A DNA stretch of 64,000 bases from assembly GCF_042242105.1 (NCBI RefSeq), contig NC_092012.1:21746043-21810042 (forward strand). Direction: 5' to 3'. The DNA is from Pempheris klunzingeri (lineage: Eukaryota; Chordata; Actinopteri; Acropomatiformes; Pempheridae). The position numbers and the translations under genes are program-made. Of the stretch, positions 1-11,586 are shown piece by piece; within the stretch, counting starts at the first letter, position 1, and each line of letters starts with the position of its first letter. The notes beneath the pieces are model-generated. The model had not been told where the DNA came from and searched no databases. It was given only the letters and a program-made list of their open reading frames with translations.

Positions 1-38
1 TGTGTAAGTGTACAGTGTCTTTGCTATTAAGTACGTAC

Positions 39-1300
39 CTCTGACATCCACTTTTTGAATCCATATTTGTCTGATAGGGCACAGGACGAAGAGGACAGTT
101 TATAAAGCAGCGTAACAGTCAGTGTCTGTCAGACTTAGTCCTGAGTTATGACAGGGAAATAAAACTAAGGACATTTACTCAAGTACTATACCGAAGTGCA
201 TGTCATTTAACCCTTTCATGCATGAATTATAACCTCACTTAAGAAATGTGCGTTATGCTCTAATGTAGCTGCAAGCCGGTTCCTGCCACATAGTAACAGC
301 CATCAACTAAGCTTTGAGATTTCACCTTACTTAGTGTTTTTATTCATCTTTAGGCATGAAAAACAAGGTTTGAACTTTATTTTTTTTCAACCCATATTTT
401 ATAAAGATATGTTTACATGTCCACGCAGGTGCATTCTTGTAGAAATATGCATTTAACAAACAAATGAATAAAATTATATAATAAAGTGTGTTGAAATGTG
501 AAATGTGATGTGAACTATAAAATAATATAATTTATACATGCATAACCAAAACACAGAAATATACAGTGCATCCAGAAAGTATTCATACCGCTTCGCTTTT
601 TTTAATGTTTTATTTTTAATACATTTGCAAAATTTTCTAAAAAAACATTTTTCACTTTGTCATTATGGGGTATTGTGTGTAGAATTTTGAGGGGAAAAAA
701 GAATTTAATCCATTTTGGAATAAGGCTGTAACTGTATGAATGAAGGCTGTAGCGGTATGAATACTTTCCGGATGCACTGTAGCTACTGATGCATGATGTA
801 CACTTCAGTGGACATGTGATAAATCATAATTTCCTCCCAATGTAAAACCAATACTTGGAAAATTTAGCAATTGCCTGACTCCTTGGATGTTACTTGATGT
901 CACCATATTATTCTTACCTGCAAGGGTCTCTTTTTATAGAAGGTTTGAACAGAAGAAAATGAGCAACTTGATGTTTCACTCTTGGTTTCACTTGCAACGG
1001 CTTGGCACTGGGTAGCAGTCAGTGTATGAGATGATGCAGTAGCATCCACTGTAGTGGCTGATGTGCAACTATGCCATCAAAACTCATGCATATACAAGAA
1101 AACAGCTTTTGAAGAGCTGTGCACTGTAGTGACCTCTATGCATGAAAGGGTTAATAATAATTTACCATTTCCACTGGACTGTATTAATGTGACAGCTGTC
1201 GTTACTGGTCACAGTACAGACTGAGATTTTACACACAACATTTAATGATCTTATTAGAAACAAAACAAAAATATGATGCATTAATATCAATCAAACTGCC

Positions 1301-1395
<95 letters not shown>

Positions 1396-1820
1396 TATAT
1401 ATATATAACTATAATTAGCTCCACAGAGACTAAGTACAACACTACAATGATTCTCATCAGTGCCAATAATTCTAGGATATTAGAGAAAAATGATGGAACA
1501 CCTTTTGCTCCATTATGAGTTGCATACTTTTACTTTCAGTGCATTTTTTTAATGAAGTCAATTGTAACAGTAACTATAATGCAGCATTAGTACCTTTACT
1601 TTAATAAAACACGTCTTCCACTTTTGGTCACGATAGAAAAAAGTAGCTGCAACAGTGAAACACGCTGCAGGGAACACGGCTGTGAGACAAACAGCTTGGA
1701 TCCACACAAACAAACCGGTCAACTCTCCGTGAGTGGTCACTTACCTTTGAGGAAACTTGTCGGTGCCGAGTGAACTACAGCCACAGCGGCGATCATGAAC
1801 CACGCAGCACCGAGCGCCAT
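39..1820 (-). CDS. ctsh: cathepsin H, first two coding exons (partial; gene continues off the left edge)
   Basis: Two exons are visible: exon 1 at 1745-1820 (ATG at 1820, donor after 1745) and exon 2 at 39-70 (acceptor after 70, donor before 39). They total 108 bases and phase carries across the junction. Exon 1 encodes a hydrophobic signal peptide (MALGAAWFMIAAVAVVHSAP) for entry into the secretory pathway. Exon 2 reads DKYGFKKWMSE, matching the start of the cathepsin propeptide, where the human protein has FHFKSWMSKH. Cathepsin H is a papain-family lysosomal aminopeptidase; its catalytic domain would lie beyond position 1. The match is short, so the call also rests on position: in human, CTSH lies just downstream of RASGRF1 on the same strand. 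Here the two genes are separated by under 200 bases. The first intron (71-1744) is filled with repeats. Another papain-like protease with the same exon structure is the main alternative. Confidence 0.72.
211..1150. mobile_element. piggyBac-like non-autonomous element in ctsh intron 1
   Basis: The element is flanked by TTAA at 207-210 and 1151-1154. Its ends are inverted repeats beginning CCCTTTCATGCAT at 211, with the complement ending ATGCATGAAAGGG at 1150. TTAA target duplication plus a CCC-type terminus is the piggyBac signature. No long open frame lies inside, so it would depend on transposase from elsewhere. It contains a second, younger insertion at 564-779. Confidence 0.7.
564..779. 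mobile_element. Tc1/mariner miniature element (MITE) nested in the piggyBac-like element
   Basis: It is flanked by TA at 562-563 and 780-781. The terminal inverted repeats start CAGTGCATCCAGAAAGTATTC and end with the complement (ACTTTCCGGATGCACTG). The 216-base body has no coding capacity. This sequence type is widespread in fish genomes. Because it interrupts the piggyBac-like element, it inserted later. Confidence 0.85.
1305..1406. repeat. (TA)n microsatellite with a short CA block
   Basis: About 40 TA units run to 1384, followed by four CA units and another short AT block. It lies in ctsh intron 1, about 340 bases from the first exon. Confidence 0.95.
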
Positions 1821-1846
1821 ATCTGCCCCCTACCAGCTGTATGACG

Positions 1847-1856
1847 GTCACATGAC
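1847..1856 (-). promoter_or_regulatory. M-box / CLEAR-like E-box upstream of ctsh
   Basis: On the minus strand the ten bases read GTCATGTGAC, a palindrome-flanked E-box of the type bound by MITF/TFE factors. It lies 27 bases upstream of the ctsh start codon. TFEB-family factors drive lysosomal genes through related GTCACGTGAC sites, so this placement fits a lysosomal protease. Binding is inferred, not shown. Confidence 0.45.
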
Positions 1857-2011
1857 TAGGCTTCCTTTTGTCAGAGCTGTTGAACACCCTCCCACCCACC
1901 CCCCGGATCTCTCCCCCAGCCTCAACGTTTAGACTAATACCACGAGCTGAGCTCACAGTGTAGAACAGACATGGCAGCCCAGGAGACACTTCTCCCCCTG
2001 AGAAAGTATAG

Positions 2012-3760
2012 ATTTATTAACAAGAGGTAATCAGGAAAGTATACACTTTTATACAAAACTGGAAATACTACTCAAGCTGTTGAAATAGACTGAAGGATAA
2101 TTGTCATACCACTGGGTATTGCTCACTGCAAACATCTGATGTGCCTGTTAGAGGGTAAAGATTCATGTGCAAGGGTGGGGTTTCAATACAGTACACATAC
2201 TGTTCTAGATAAAGTTTGGATTTGAACACGTGAAAGTGGTACATGCCTGCCACTTAAGCTTTAGGTGTTTTTCTATACAAAGCCCGTAAAAAAGACCTAT
2301 AAATATTCCAAGAATAAGCACAATATTACTACTGTATAGTTCCTGCTAACACAGTGGAGTAGACAGGATACAGAATGTGTTACACTTATAAATTGTTTTC
2401 AATGTTTGTTTTAAAGTATCATACACAGAAAAGTTATTACAGAGCTGAACGATAATAAGGATAACACATTTTGAGGGATATGTTTTTAACACATTGCACG
2501 TTAGGAAATGCATCAGACTGCCTGTACATGATATTGTACACAGCAAATATTTCTGCTTCATTGGCAAATCGTAGAACAAAATAGTTTACATACTTTTGTG
2601 GTATATAACCCATTTCATGATTAAGGCAAAACCATAATGCACTGGCCAAAGAGGATTAACCATAAAAACTATGCTCTTAGTGTCTGAGTGTAGAGGCTTG
2701 GAATTTAAACTTCCTGAAGTGGCTCAATATTGGTTACATCTGCTACATACACTGCCTGGTGCTTATACTGTATATACATTGTGGTACCCACCAGGGGAAT
2801 AAGGTGATAATAAGCAAAGCATAAAAACTCATCTCTGCAGACTGAAAAACATGACCCAGCTCCATCTGAAATTAGCAGGTAACCTTATGCAGGTTGACTC
2901 CAGCTCTTCCAAATCTCTAATCCATGTCATTCAGTGGCTACAAAAAACATTCAAGCACATGATCAACTTGAGTCCCCACTGCAGTCCCACTTTTCACCTC
3001 CTTTGTTTCTCTTTACGGTTTGAAATCTTAAGATTTTCAAAAATCTTAAGATTTTCAAACCACCCTATTTTTGGTACTATTTATGGTTGTCATTTTTCTG
3101 CAGTAGGATATTTACATTCAGCCAGAAGTAGTTTTCAGTGTTAGTGGCAGAGCCGGCCATTCCTGCACTGTATTCAAATCAAGCAGGACTGAGATCCTTT
3201 AAATAAATGACCATGCATCCAGTGGATTAGCAGATATTTGAATCAATTCGACCTTTTAAGTTTTACCTTTTCTACACTTGTGGATGATAGTAATGGGTGC
3301 CATACTAATCAGACAGAACATTTGCAGTGGGACTTGTTCAAAGACAACAGCAGTCATGTGCTGTTCTCTCTGTGACTTTGACAGAAAAGTGAGAGTTGAT
3401 CACCATGTGTCAAATGAGACCACCATCTCTCGTGAATGAGAGCCTTTTTTAGGCTGCACATTCCCATTAGGATAGGTCTTAATATCATGTCTGTATACTC
3501 TCTCATCCGTCTATTCTGTGGCTGAAAATAACGTCATTATAATATGGCATTTAAGACAATAAATAACATATAAATACTCTGTAGCTATATAAATAAAACC
3601 TCTCTGGGCTTCTACTCAGTCTCTAATAACGAATACACAAGTCCATCGGGGAGCACATACTAGAAGGGCACAGCCTACTGTGTCTAATACAAATAATAGT
3701 CTATGTACATTATGAAGTACTGTTCCTGTACATTCCATATGGGGTTGAGAAAGACCCTCT
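2012..3760 (-). other. rasgrf1: probable 3' untranslated region of rasgrf1
   Basis: No splice-consistent coding exon follows the rasgrf1 stop at 3761. The first good minus-strand AATAAA signal I could find downstream is at about 2013-2018, which would give a 3' UTR near 1.75 kb ending just before the ctsh leader. Within it, 3022-3057 holds a tandem pair of palindromic AATCTTAAGATTTTC units. The end point is inferred only from the polyadenylation signal. Confidence 0.45.
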
Positions 3761-5589
3761 TCATGATGAAGTTTTGGGCTCGATCCTCAGAGACGCTTCA
3801 TACAGGCTCTCCTCATCCAGCGCTGTACTGCTGTCCAGCAAGTACTTTGCAACCTTAAGCAACGATGACACAGACAAAGCAGATTGTTGAGGATTTCTTA
3901 ATGTTTTTTCAGGCTCTACTTGTGGAATAGACGTTGAATGAAAACACAAGAACTACCAGTTATTCACTTTTTATTCAAAAAGTATTCATTGTAGTGCTGC
4001 CTGACCCTGACACTTTCAGGCATTCTGTTCAGGTTAAGATAGAAGTAAAGAATCAATTTAGCTGATTTTGACCATTCAAACTTGAGCAGACGCTCAATTG
4101 GCCAAAATCTACTGTTACTAAAAAATTCTGACTTATATCAATATGCTTAATGGACAAATACTGGGCAGCTCATGAAAATGTATAAAACACAAAATAAAAT
4201 CATCCAGAATAAAGATAACCTCACCTTTGGTTGATATTCAATCTTGTAGGCTGTTTGCTGAAACTGCCGTATCTCTCTGATGATGTGAGATATCTGCAGA
4301 TAAATTAGATAAAATCATATAAAACTCAACTCAACTTTGCAGGATAATATTGTCAACTACTTGATGCACAGGTTGCTGACATGTAACAAAAATGATAAGG
4401 TGGAATCAACTCAGAACATTTCGCTGCGCATTATACTGTGTATAACTGTGTATGTGATAAATAAAGGTCTTATCTCTTATGTCAAACCAGAAACAACATG
4501 CAGTGTACATTGTATGTATGTTCTTCACACACTGGTATTCTTTACCATTCTCATCTTGGAGAAGTTGACCAGGTTGTCCTCAGTGTAGTTGGGTGTTCCC
4601 TCTTCGATGAAAGCCAGGTCAGTCAGATACATTCCCAGGTAGGGAACACATGGAGGGTCACAGCTGAGGACAAAAGGCCAGTCAAAGAGAGACCCAAACA
4701 TAAAGAGGAATCTATGAACCTACTCCACTAGAATGTGGGAGCATAGTTAAGTGAAGTACTGAGGCTACTTACTTCTTCAGAGCTTCTCTCAGGTTCTTGA
4801 ATCGTCCCTCTGATGACACCAGCTTCTGTAACTTGTCGATTACAGTCTTTGTCTGGAAAATGGATCAAAGCAAAATTTTGCCAGCAGCTAGAAATGTATC
4901 TTAAAAGTATAGTTCAACATTTTGGGAAATGCATGTATTCATTTACTTGCCCATAGATGGATTAGATGCTGGGTACCACTTTCAAATCTGTACACTAAAT
5001 ATGAAGCTGGGGCCTGGAGGCAATTGGCTTAGCTTAGCATAATGAATGGAAACAGGGGTAAACAGCTGGCCTGTCTCTGTCCAAAGGTAAAAATCCACTC
5101 AGCAGGACATCTAAAGTTCACTTATCAACAAGTTCTATCTTGTTTGTTGAACCCCATACAAAAACCAAAGTGTAAAAAAAACAGGTTTTGTTTTTACGCG
5201 ACGTTGCACTCTGGAACTATTTCTTGAGCAGAAGAAGTGAGTTACTGGAGTCTCTGCTGGTCGCCTGTCCACCGCAGAGTGACAGCAAGACTCCACTGTG
5301 TCATAGAGGCCTTTATATTTAGTGTACAAACATGAGTCAGAAATGGCTGATACCTGCTTGGAGACTTTGAGCCAGGTCTTCTTGAGGCGGAAGATGGAGC
5401 TGCGGTTCAGGGAGGATGTGATCTCCAGCATGGCGTTGTAGTTGTGGAGGCAGCGGCAGATGTCAGCCACAGCCACCCACTTCTCGATGACACCCACTCG
5501 CATGTTGACATCGTCCCACTGCAGGATCTCTGTGGCAATCCTGTTGCTGATCTGATGGGAAAAAAAATACAAGGTAATGATAATAATGA

Positions 5590-5653
<64 letters not shown>

Positions 5654-8600
5654 TATTATAATTATATAATACAGCTCCTCACTCTGAGTGTACATGTTGT
5701 TGTATGTTATTATTAGTAGTAGTGGTATTATTTGTATCATTATTATTATTATCATTATAATTACTTTTGTGTTTGAAGTTTATTCTTATTCTTTTGGAGC
5801 TGTGTGTAACAAATCTATCTATCTCTAATACACATACATTTTTGTTAACAATACAGGAGTAAGCACATACATCATTGAAATGCTTGGTTGTTTTCATAAT
5901 GTACGGAGTTCTCTCATTCTTGTCGTTCTTCATCCAGCCTTGACCAAAGAACTCCCTGTACAAAAAAATAATATTTTTTCAAATAATCAAAAATGGATCA
6001 ACATTCACTGCCGGCTTTTGTGTGTTTGTACACATGTGTATGCGAGTGTACTCACTCATATGGGATGACCTTGAAGACCAGGTGGTCCAGCAGTGTGAGT
6101 TGCTCAGCTATCTCCAGGGCAGAGTGGCTCTCAAATGGCTCAGTCTTACAATCCTCCATGGCCTGACACACACACACACGCACACACACACAGAAAAGCA
6201 CCCCTATCACAACTAAAGCACAAATCTCAATAATATCAACAGTAATAATACTGAAAAGTATATTGTATATGATATTGTTATCTTTCTCTCACCATCTGTG
6301 TGATCTCTTCCAAGGTGACCTGGTTGTCTCCAGGATCCTCCTGAGTGAGAGTCCTATAGTCCCTCAGAGGAAAAGAAAATACTTCAGGGATATTAAGACA
6401 TTTCTGCTCAAAAAGGGCTATCTATGTACATTTGTTGTTGTTCGCCAGGGCTTAGATTTAGGCCAGGAGCTGGGTGGATGTACTGTATCACTAGTTCCAG
6501 CTTTTATTACCATGACTGATTGTTGGCATCAGAAACTTTTTTTCTACAGAATGCTGGCAAAGAGATGTGCCTTTCATGACTGCATCAGCAATCAAGTGAC
6601 AATAACAGAAAACCAACCGGATAATGTTAGCAGCTGCCTTTCTTTCCTGTGTGAGAAGCTCTGGGTCATGCATCACCTCCTCCAGGAAGCCAATTACCCG
6701 CATCTTCAGCTCTGTGTTCAGCTCAAAGTCCTGAGGACCAACACAGGAGCAACAGTTGAGTCATTACAGAAGTGTTGTTTTTATTCTGCAAAGGCACGGA
6801 AAGATAGAAAGAAACATAAAAATAAAAGAGGTTAACTATACCTGTGAGTGTTTGGAGACCCAGTGACGTAGCACATTCAGGACTCTGTTCGTGGCTGCTC
6901 TTCTGATCACAAACTCTTTGTCCCCATTCCTCTGGTCTGTAGGAAAACCTGGTTTAACAAAATTACAGCCAAACTGAATTCCTGCACTGATTCCACAGAA
7001 ACATCAGCTGTGTGATTTAACACCAAGAACGAATAAACAGATGCTTAAATGACGGCATAAAATGAACAGAAGACTTAACATTTGTAAACAGGCACTGTGG
7101 TGGTCACGACACACTAAACTGCTCATGCTTTGGACAAATCATTACATTGGCTGATCAATGCCTTCATCTAATGTCTCTTTTCCCAGAAGCATGGCAAAAA
7201 AATCCAACCAGAATTGAACTGTTTTTACAAAGTCAACTGTTATCTGTTCAATGATTTTTATAAGGTGATGGTACTGTTTCAGTAATTAGATTACAGTAGT
7301 TGTACTTCTTAATTTCATGATATCTAAATGAAAGGGACAGCAGACACGGGAAACACAAGTCTCTCTCTATAGGTGAAGAGAAGAACCATCCCTTCATATG
7401 ACTGACCCGCGCTGGCGAGCGACATGCGACGGTACTTCTCCTTGGTTGGAGTGCCTTCATTGGCACCAGCAGTGGCGATGGCGAAGGCCGAGGCAGCAGA
7501 AAGGGCACTGCGGTTGTTGTCCAGCTCCCGACAGGACGACACTACCATGCCATTGTTGAAGGAAAACAGGGAAAACTCTACAGGGAAACAGAGGTGAATG
7601 ATTAAAATCCTTCTCTTCATCACTGTCATCAAAGCTTAATTAAATTGAGAACATTTTTCTAACATAAACCAATATTACAACCATCCCAGTGTGCATTTCC
7701 GAGCCTCTGACAAGATTAGGCTGAAAGGTGATTAAAGGTGATTTGATTCCCTCTGTGAGGTGCTGTGGATAGTACTATATGTGTACAGTCAAGTGAAGTT
7801 GTTGACCAGTGGAGGGCAGCAAAGAGCTTAGACAGACCCAGCACAGTGTGTGTCTGCAGCCCGTGCCAGTGACGGTGTACACTCCAATGTGTCTGTCCCC
7901 CTCCTTCACTCCCTCCCTTCCTCCCTGCCTTCCTTCGTTCAGGCGGGGGTGGAATAGAAGAACATGCACATCGTTGCTAAGGTACAAGGTTTCCTTCCAC
8001 CTACTCACACAATGCACTGGCTTCCCTTGTATCCAGCACCGTGGGAAGAGAACACACTGGGGATGAATTGTGCCTGACTACCTACGGGGTGGATGCTCCC
8101 TCTCTGTGCGGTACGGGGAGGGCCAGGAGGCTGTGGGTGGTTTTTTATCAAGACCTTATTTGGCTGTAGTTGCACTTGTCATTTTCTGAAAAAAAAAAGT
8201 TTGCTATACAGTCTACGCTTGCAGGATGCATTTAGCTCTATCAATTGCTCTTCTCATCCAAAGGACAGCCTCTAAGTGACAACAAGACTACATCACTACA
8301 TCCGACCACACATTACCCTCATAAAACTGCAATTTGTTGTTTTTACACTCTGGCTTTTGTACAAATGTAAAAAATGAGGTATATCATGTTAATCAGTGAG
8401 CATTAGTGGACTGTGTTACCTTTGAACAGAGCCAGGCTAACTGTTTACCCCTGGTTTTTAATTTCTTTCAATGTTAAAATAACCCACAAATGGCGGTAGC
8501 TTCTTTTTACATTTCCTGACTTGAGAATGGTTTTAATCTTCTCATCAAATGTTTTACAAAATGCCGAACTATCGTTGTAAACTTGATATTTCTGTGTGGC

Positions 8601-11508
8601 AACTAAACAGTCAGGAAATATCCCGCCTGAGCTGTAATCTGAAGGCCATCTGGTGTTACTTCTGCTACAGATCTTTCTTTCTTTAGTGCAGTTTGACTGG
8701 ACAGTTGCTCTTTTTACATTTGATTTGATTTCATTTTAACAGCTCATATTATCTTATCTGGTTTCTGACATCTTTAGTCACGTAATCTGCCAGTTGGAAT
8801 TATTCATTCAAGTACTGATAGAGGATGTAACATAAGAAAAGCAAGCCTGGTAAATGTGCATCATGGTACCCATGTGTTTTGCTTTTGATATTATCTATTA
8901 TTATTGATTTTGTTTTGTCACATTCTAATTTGCCAAGACACTCCCCTGGCAAGTACTGTATGTCACTAGCACTAAGCGCTAAGCTCCTGTATCTTGCCAG
9001 CTTTTATAATCTTGCCAAGTTAATTAACATTGTTGCCATCTCATTTGTTTTTTAACGGGTGTGTTGGGATTTAAAAGAAGATCACAAGACGGTATGAGTT
9101 GTGCTGTACCGGAGTTTTTTGACTTGACGGTCTTGGGTGTTGATGGTGACTTGGGAGGAGACATTTCTGCCTCTGTTTCGTCATTCTGACTTGGTTCCTC
9201 ATCACATTCCTCTCTCACAGACAGATCTGGACAGAATTTTTTTTTTCACAATCAAGAAAAACAGCAAAGAAAAAAGAAGAAATGTTAAAACTGTTGGGTT
9301 GTGCTTGTGGTAGCTGGACAAAAACTGGATGTAATGCTGCATCTTTGCTGTCAACTTTTCCCTTTTGACAGCTTGTATATGCAAACTATAAATCAGCACT
9401 ATTTTACATCTTCAATGGGATAGAGAGTAAAAGTAACAGTAAAGTCAAAGTTGCTCTGGTATGAGTAGGGTATACATGAGCATGATAGTGGGCCACAGTA
9501 CAAGTGAACCTCATTAAAACTGAGCAGAACTCTCAGACAGTGATTCTGACCTTGCTTGTTGAGAACAGACTCCTCAGCCTTGCCATCGGATTTGTTTTCC
9601 TCATCTGAGATTTTGTTGGCTATGGTGCTGGACACGTAGAGCTTGTTGATGTCGAGGGTGGTCTTACTGAAGGGTGACATGGTGGAGTGCATGGTTGCAT
9701 AGCCATTAGGAGAACAGCTGAGAGCAGCCAGGTCCAGGGCTTTGCCCCCTGTGATGATCGGGATGTTGAGGGAAAGCTTGCGACGGCGGTTGGGTGAGGA
9801 TGTCTTGGAGATGGAGAGGGGAGGAGGGGAGGAGAACTTGCGGCTGGCACGTGGCGACGTGGGTGGCTCGCCATAAAGGAGTTTGTTGTTCTGGCTGCTG
9901 GCAAAGAAAAGCTCCAAAGATCTGCAGGAAAAGAGAGAAAGGAGAAAATGAAAAAGGGGAGAAAATGACCAGAGGAAGAACACTAAGAAGGGAATCTCTC
10001 ACTACTGAAAACAACAGTTTTTGGATTTTGTGGAATTATTCCCAGTGACCTGAATAGAAGCACGTGGAATTTGAGAAATTGTGATAAAGGGGGTGCATGG
10101 TGTACTTGGTGTCTGTACACAGAAGCTAAGAGGGAACATGTTAACCAAAGGGCTGTTTAGGAGCTCCTGCTTCTTTTATTTAAGCTACATTGTTTAAGAC
10201 AGCATCCTCCTTGCACTGAGAGCCACCCCCTCTGAAGGCCTATAAATAGCATGTCAAGTGACAGTGTGGGAGGCACGGGTGCTGCCAACAGCTACCAGCC
10301 CAGGGGAGGCCCACAGAGACATGGGGAGGGAGAAACACAGAGGCAAGGGGAGCCAGATAGAGACAGAGAGGGAAAGTGGGAGAAAGAGATAGAGGTACAG
10401 TGCAAAAAAAAGCAGGGGCAAAAACAATTAGACTGAAAGGGAGGGGGCGAGACAGGAGCAAGATAGTGGATACGGATTCCACCAGAGTGAAGGCTGCTGA
10501 CTAGGAGTGGGTGAATGGGAAGCCTCCAGCCCTGTACGGTGGTAGCTGCAGCCATGTTGTGTCTCCTCACCTAAATTTGCAAAACATTAAAAGAATGGAG
10601 AGGAGAGGGTCAAAGATGGGAATAGGAGATTGTAGGGTGAGGAAGAGGGATGGAAAGAAGGGGGACACAAAATGAAAATGAGAAAAAAAAAAAGCATAAA
10701 AAGCAAAGTGGAGAGTCAAAAGAGTGCAAGTGCAAGTAAAGAAAGCAGGAAAGAGAAAAGACGAGAGGAGATAATTAAGCAGGAGAAGAGAGGAGTAAGA
10801 CAAAAAGAAGGGAGGAGAGAGGAGGAACGGAGAGCAGGGTCTGGGTGCAAAACACCACTATCAATATTTAATACCGAGTCACTGCAGATGATGGGAGGAA
10901 GGGAGAGAGAAAGGAGGGAGGGAGAGGATGAGAAAGGGAGAGGGTGGGGTCCTGCAGCAGAGTGAAGGGTTGCCATGGTGACAGCGCAGAAGAGAGAGGA
11001 ATGGTCAGACTTGTGGAAAGAAACATAAAAGTGAGAGAATGGAAAAAGGGTTAAGAGAGGAATGAGAAGGAAGAGTAGGGGGTTTGGAGAGGTGGATGCA
11101 TGACCCAATTAACAGTGATGGTGGACGTGAGAGAGAGGAGTGGATGTGCCGGTGTGACCCCTCACTGCTTCTCCACCTGTCCCCTCTCACCTGGACAGGC
11201 CATGATAGCACGATGGGGGCTGCTTACAGACAGTCCACGTGAGAGCAAAGACAAATCCAGACACCCGGGAAGTCCCACCTTTTCACTGCACCATTGCAGC
11301 ACTGTTGCTGCATCCTCAGGAGAAAATATGTGGAAATTTCAAACTTTTTTTCCTTTCTCAGTTGTCACATGCTGCAGGGATTGGCCCTGCAGTGACGTGC
11401 TTGGAGGAGTATAATGTAAAAAAAAAAAAACATTTTGGCTCTGCTCTGTAAAGGTGTCCACTTAAAATCTAACAGAGAATATGCAGGAATAGTTGAAATT
11501 ATATAAAC

Positions 11509-11586
<78 letters not shown>

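Noticed and set aside
10672..11108. Overlapping open frames of up to 130 codons on both strands
   Set aside because: They arise from purine-biased low-complexity sequence inside a rasgrf1 intron, have repetitive amino acid content and no splice or start context.
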